A stretch of 43,863 nt of DNA, from positions 1 through 43,863 of the forward strand of contig JBCDDH010000022.1 in NCBI GenBank assembly GCA_039180415.1, read 5' to 3'. The notes beneath the pieces are model-generated. The model saw only the letters and a list, made by a program, of their open reading frames with translations, ran no database searches and had not been told where the DNA came from. Positions 41,203-43,863 of this stretch are shown piece by piece (position 1 is the stretch's first letter; every line of letters starts with the position of its first letter). Source of the DNA: CAZIXN01 sp039180415. Its GTDB lineage: Bacteria > Planctomycetota > Phycisphaerae > Phycisphaerales > Phycisphaeraceae. Both the position numbers and the translations under genes were made by a program.

Positions 41203-41937
41203 ATGGCTGATTACGTCGCCTGCCTCGAAGACGTCCGGAAGGTCTACCAGAAGCACAAACGGGCCCCGGAGGTTCGGGCGTTGGACGGGGTCACCGTCCG
41301 CGTTCCGCGAGGCCAGTACGTCGCGATCATGGGCCCGTCCGGCTCGGGCAAGTCCACGATGATGAACATCGTCGGCTGCCTCGATCGTCCGACCAGCGGC
41401 CAATACATCCTCGACGGCACCGACGTCGCGCAGATGCCCGACGAGAAGCTCAGCCAGGTCCGCGGCAAGAAGCTCGGCTTCGTATTCCAGGCGTTCAACC
41501 TGATCCCGCAGCTGACCGTGCAGCAGAACGTCGAGGTGCCGCTGTTTTACCAGGCGATCCGCCCGGCCGACCGCGCGAAAGCCGCGGCGGCGGCGCTGGA
41601 GCGGGTGGAACTCGCCGACCGCATGAGCCACCGACCCAGTGAGCTGTCGGGCGGGCAGATGCAACGCGTCGCGATCGCTCGGGCGCTGGTCGGCCAGCCC
41701 TCGCTCCTGCTCGCCGACGAGCCCACCGGCAACCTCGACTCCAAGACCGGCGGCACGATCCTCCGCCTCTTCGACGCGCTGCACGAAGAGGGGCTGACCA
41801 TCGCCATGGTCACGCACGACGAGAACATCGCCGACCGCTGCGAGCGGGTGATCCGCCTCTGCGACGGCCAACTCGAACGCGACGAGCCCGGCGGAAAAGC
41901 GAAACCCCCACACCCCGTCGCTCACGCGACGAACTGA
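41203..41937 (+). CDS. ABC transporter ATP-binding protein (MacB/LolD type)
   Basis: 244-aa ATPase with Walker A GPSGSGKST (44-52), Q-loop FVFQAFNLIPQLTVQQNVEVPL, signature LSGGQMQRVAIARAL and Walker B LLLADEPTGNLD. These belong to the MacB/LolD/FtsE-like subfamily, which works with mechanotransmission permeases to move lipoproteins, peptides or drugs across the envelope. No permease or membrane-fusion gene is in the window, so it is an orphan as seen. It is divergent from the BI-1 gene across about 105 bases. Confidence 0.92.
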   Translation: MADYVACLEDVRKVYQKHKRAPEVRALDGVTVRVPRGQYVAIMGPSGSGKSTMMNIVGCLDRPTSGQYILDGTDVAQMPDEKLSQVRGKKLGFVFQAFNLIPQLTVQQNVEVPLFYQAIRPADRAKAAAAALERVELADRMSHRPSELSGGQMQRVAIARALVGQPSLLLADEPTGNLDSKTGGTILRLFDALHEEGLTIAMVTHDENIADRCERVIRLCDGQLERDEPGGKAKPPHPVAHATN

Positions 41938-41964
41938 CCTCAATCCGCGCTTGTTAGAAGCGGC

Positions 41965-42029
41965 CGCAGGCCAACGGCTTGCGTGAGAACCGCAGCCGCT
42001 CGCAATCGCGCGCAGCCCGTTGGGCTGCG
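41965..42029. repeat. Paired palindromic repeat, copy 2 (two hairpins)
   Basis: Hairpin c is CGCAGGCC-AAC-GGCTTGCG (41965-41983, one wobble). Hairpin d is CGCAGCCC-GTT-GGGCTGCG (42011-42029, perfect). An outer AGCGGC/GCCGCT pair (41959-41964 with 41995-42000) encloses hairpin c. Units match the pair at 22725-22783 but in the opposite order. It fills the gap between the convergent ABC ATPase and PhyH genes. Confidence 0.65.
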
Positions 42030-42064
42030 GCTACCGATACGTCGCTTGTGCGTTCAGTACGCCT

Positions 42065-43027
42065 TCACGACACCGCCTGCCCCGACTTGCCCGCGCCCTT
42101 CACGCAGCCGCCCTCGCCGCTGGGCCGGACGTGCGGCTGGAACACGTCTTTGTGTCCCATCCAGGCGTACGGGTCCTGCCCCGCCACCAGGATCACGTCG
42201 CGCACATCGCATTTGGCCACCGAGCGGTTGTGGTCCAGGAACGTGTCGTGGTCGTCCTGGCCGATCTCCACCCAAGGCAACAGCGACGACGCGGACATGT
42301 AATGATTCACCAGCACCCGGCGGTACGTCCCCGCCGGCGCACCGTTGGGCAGCGAGCGGTGGAGCAGGTACCCGTTGAAAAACACGACCGAGCCTTTCTT
42401 CACCTCCACCGGCACGGCGTCCTCGTCGCGATACGGGAAATTGACGGACTCTTCGCCGCAGTCGAAGCGCGCGTCTTCCTGGTGCGCCTGCGGCCAGAGC
42501 ACGCCCGGCCGGTGCGACCCGGGCAGCACCCATAGACACCCGTTTTCTACCGTCGCGTCGTCCAGCGCGATCCACGCCCCGCACAGCGACCGGTCGCGCG
42601 TGGGGATGTAGTCCTCGTCCTGGTGCCACGCCTGCCCCGGCTTGCCCGAAGACTTGATGAACAGCATCGACTGCATGCACTTGACGTCCGGCCCAATCAC
42701 GTTGGTCAGCACCTCGACGATCGATCGGTGCTCCAGCGTCCGCCGCATCAACGGCGAAAACTTGTGCGGGAAGTGGATGCACAGGTACTGCCGCAGCACC
42801 TCCGCGTCGCTCTGCCCGTCGTGCGGCCCCTGCCAGCCGCCGTATCCGCCGTACGCCCCGCGGCAGATGTCCAACGCGTCGGCGTTGAGCGCGTCGATCT
42901 CCCCTTCGCTAAACCCGTCCTCCAGCACCAGGAACCCCTGCTCCTCAAAAAACGTCGCCACCTCCGGCGGGAGCTTGCCGTGGGCGTCGAGTCGAAAGCG
43001 GCCGAACGTGCGCGTCGAAGCAGACAT
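42065..43027 (-). CDS. Phytanoyl-CoA dioxygenase (PhyH) family protein
   Basis: 320-aa Fe(II)/2-oxoglutarate-type dioxygenase. The facial triad is visible as HxD in QAWHQDEDYIPTRD and the distal histidine in FFNGYLLHRSLPNG, with the 2OG-binding arginine likely in the following TYRRVLVNHY. The start EEQGFLVLEDGFSEGEIDAL is typical of PhyH proteins. The substrate is unknown; planctomycetes carry many such paralogues. The frame extends to a TTG at 43042, but ATG 43027 has a GGAG motif 10 bases upstream and is preferred. It lies downstream of the SDR gene on the same strand, separated by a terminator. Confidence 0.87.
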   Translation of the reverse strand: MSASTRTFGRFRLDAHGKLPPEVATFFEEQGFLVLEDGFSEGEIDALNADALDICRGAYGGYGGWQGPHDGQSDAEVLRQYLCIHFPHKFSPLMRRTLEHRSIVEVLTNVIGPDVKCMQSMLFIKSSGKPGQAWHQDEDYIPTRDRSLCGAWIALDDATVENGCLWVLPGSHRPGVLWPQAHQEDARFDCGEESVNFPYRDEDAVPVEVKKGSVVFFNGYLLHRSLPNGAPAGTYRRVLVNHYMSASSLLPWVEIGQDDHDTFLDHNRSVAKCDVRDVILVAGQDPYAWMGHKDVFQPHVRPSGEGGCVKGAGKSGQAVS

Positions 43028-43105
43028 AAACTGAAACTCCAAGCCCGAGACGGGAGATGAATAAGAACCCGGTCAATCCGTAACCAAAAGCTTAAATCGA
43101 GCCAA

Positions 43106-43146
43106 CCAAAAAACAACCCCTCGGCGTGTGAAACGCCGCGGGGTTG
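43106..43146 (-). terminator. Intrinsic terminator of the SDR gene
   Basis: Read leftward, CAACCCCGCGGCG and its near-complement (43114-43126 with 43134-43146) form a long GC stem, followed by a T-rich run (about 43113-43108). It lies about 60 bases after the SDR stop and separates it from the PhyH gene. Confidence 0.8.
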
Positions 43147-43204
43147 CGGGAGGAAGGCAAGAGAAATTCGTCTCGAACTCCGGGACTCCGGGGCGACGCC
43201 GGCG

Positions 43205-43863
43205 TCAGGCTTCCGCAAAGCTCGGTTCCACGATCGCTTCGGCGAAGCCGCGGTAGGCGGCCCAGAAGTCGCGGGCCATCGTGTCGGGGAACACGTGAAA
43301 CGTGCCCTCTCGCAAGGCGTCCACGATCGCGTCGGCCACCACGCTCGGCGGGTCGCTGTCGCTGAAGCCGGCGCTGCGAGACATGTCCGTCTCGATCGGC
43401 CCTGGGTGCACGCTGACCACCAAAGTGTTCTGCCCGGCCAGCGACTCACGCAACGCCTGCGTGATCGAGTAGGCGGCGGCTTTGCTCGCGGCGTAGGTCG
43501 CGAAGTCGGCGAAGTTCTTGACCGATGCCACCGAGTTGAGTTGGACCAATGCGCCGCCGCCGTTGCGTTTCAGCGTGGGGGCGAACGCCTGAGCCACACG
43601 CATCAAGCCTTTCACGTTCACGTCCACTTCGAAGTCCAACGCCTCGAACGCGTCGGGGCTCAGGGCGTTGGCGGTTTTCAGCACGCCGCCGTTGTTCACA
43701 AGGATTTCCACGTCGGGCGCGTCGCGGACGGCCACGTCGATCGAAGCGGGGTCTTGCAGGTCCAGCCGGAGCACCGAAACGCGGCCGCCGTGCGTCTCGA
43801 CCAATTCGCTGGCGCTGGCGGGATTGCGGGCACCGACGTACACCTTGGCGGCGCCGGCGGCCA
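43205..43863 (-). CDS. Short-chain dehydrogenase/reductase (5' end outside window)
   Basis: At least 218 codons are open to the right edge, so the N-terminus (with most of the glycine-rich NAD(P) loop) is missing; the visible start reads AAGAAKVYVGARNPAS. An arginine after strand 2 (GAR) favours NADP. DLQDP, VNNGG, the catalytic serine in LNSVAS and YAASK (Tyr and Lys of YxxxK) are all present, then VHPGPIETDM. It is a classical SDR of unknown substrate. It has its own terminator and reads towards the PhyH dioxygenase gene. Confidence 0.9.
   Translation of the reverse strand, partial: AAGAAKVYVGARNPASASELVETHGGRVSVLRLDLQDPASIDVAVRDAPDVEILVNNGGVLKTANALSPDAFEALDFEVDVNVKGLMRVAQAFAPTLKRNGGGALVQLNSVASVKNFADFATYAASKAAAYSITQALRESLAGQNTLVVSVHPGPIETDMSRSAGFSDSDPPSVVADAIVDALREGTFHVFPDTMARDFWAAYRGFAEAIVEPSFAEA

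Overview
The window is high-GC bacterial DNA (I estimate mid to high sixties percent GC by eye) and is almost fully coding. It looks like chromosome from a planctomycete, most likely class Phycisphaerae. The pointers are an FtsH with a GCGKT-type P-loop, a cobalamin-dependent class II ribonucleotide reductase as the only RNR in view, large secreted TPR and PQQ-propeller proteins, a CPxCG-xxLxGL zinc-ribbon microprotein, LptE and BamD-like envelope proteins, and dispersed short palindromes. The taxonomic call is an inference from gene style, not from a marker gene.

Layout. 1-339 is the 3' end of an AraC-type regulator, followed by an M55 D-aminopeptidase. 1229-1997 (minus) is a tight hpf / DUF952 / VOC-relic operon that overlaps codon by codon. 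2070-3509 (plus) holds a truncated haemoglobin and an AEC carrier. 3558-8329 (minus) holds greA, a Nudix hydrolase coupled to a membrane protein, an FtsQ-like POTRA protein, a mini-MerR regulator and prmC. 8494-9561 (minus) encodes a coiled-coil protein with ten strict 11-residue repeats. 9717-14783 (plus) holds a Tat-exported aldo/keto reductase, a 690-aa secreted protein and a D-Ala-D-Ala carboxypeptidase. tRNA-Gly(GCC) and tRNA-Lys(CTT) flank a PhnD-type binding protein and an unusual one-chain PhnC-PhnE transporter (15167-17849). 18082-21832 (plus) is an envelope block: BamD-like, LptE and FtsH.

22006-32649 holds an F420-type NADP oxidoreductase, a glycosyltransferase, asd with a 25-aa zinc-ribbon ORF behind it (minus), a 1565-aa PQQ-propeller protein, a NlpC/P60-like enzyme, glyA and two tiny membrane proteins. 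32653-36208 holds a lipoprotein cytochrome c, a 470-bp non-coding palindrome-rich gap, dcd, an unrecognised 404-aa gene of clearly lower GC, a DUF1508 protein and an 89-aa protein. 36365-39991 is nrdJ. It is followed by a candidate structured RNA lying between two intrinsic terminators. 40327-43863 holds a BI-1 family protein, an ABC ATPase, a PhyH dioxygenase and a partial SDR.

How it fits together. Most genes are housekeeping: translation and its rescue or hibernation (hpf, prmC, greA, tRNAs), nucleotide supply (dcd, nrdJ, glyA), cell wall and envelope (dacB, FtsQ-like, BamD-like, LptE, FtsH, asd for diaminopimelate) and phosphonate-type uptake. The least explained parts are the hendecad coiled-coil protein, the RNA candidate after nrdJ, the low-GC gene in the dcd operon, the internally deleted VOC relic, the zinc-ribbon microprotein and the paired palindromic repeats. 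No CRISPR array, phage block, transposase or integrase is visible.
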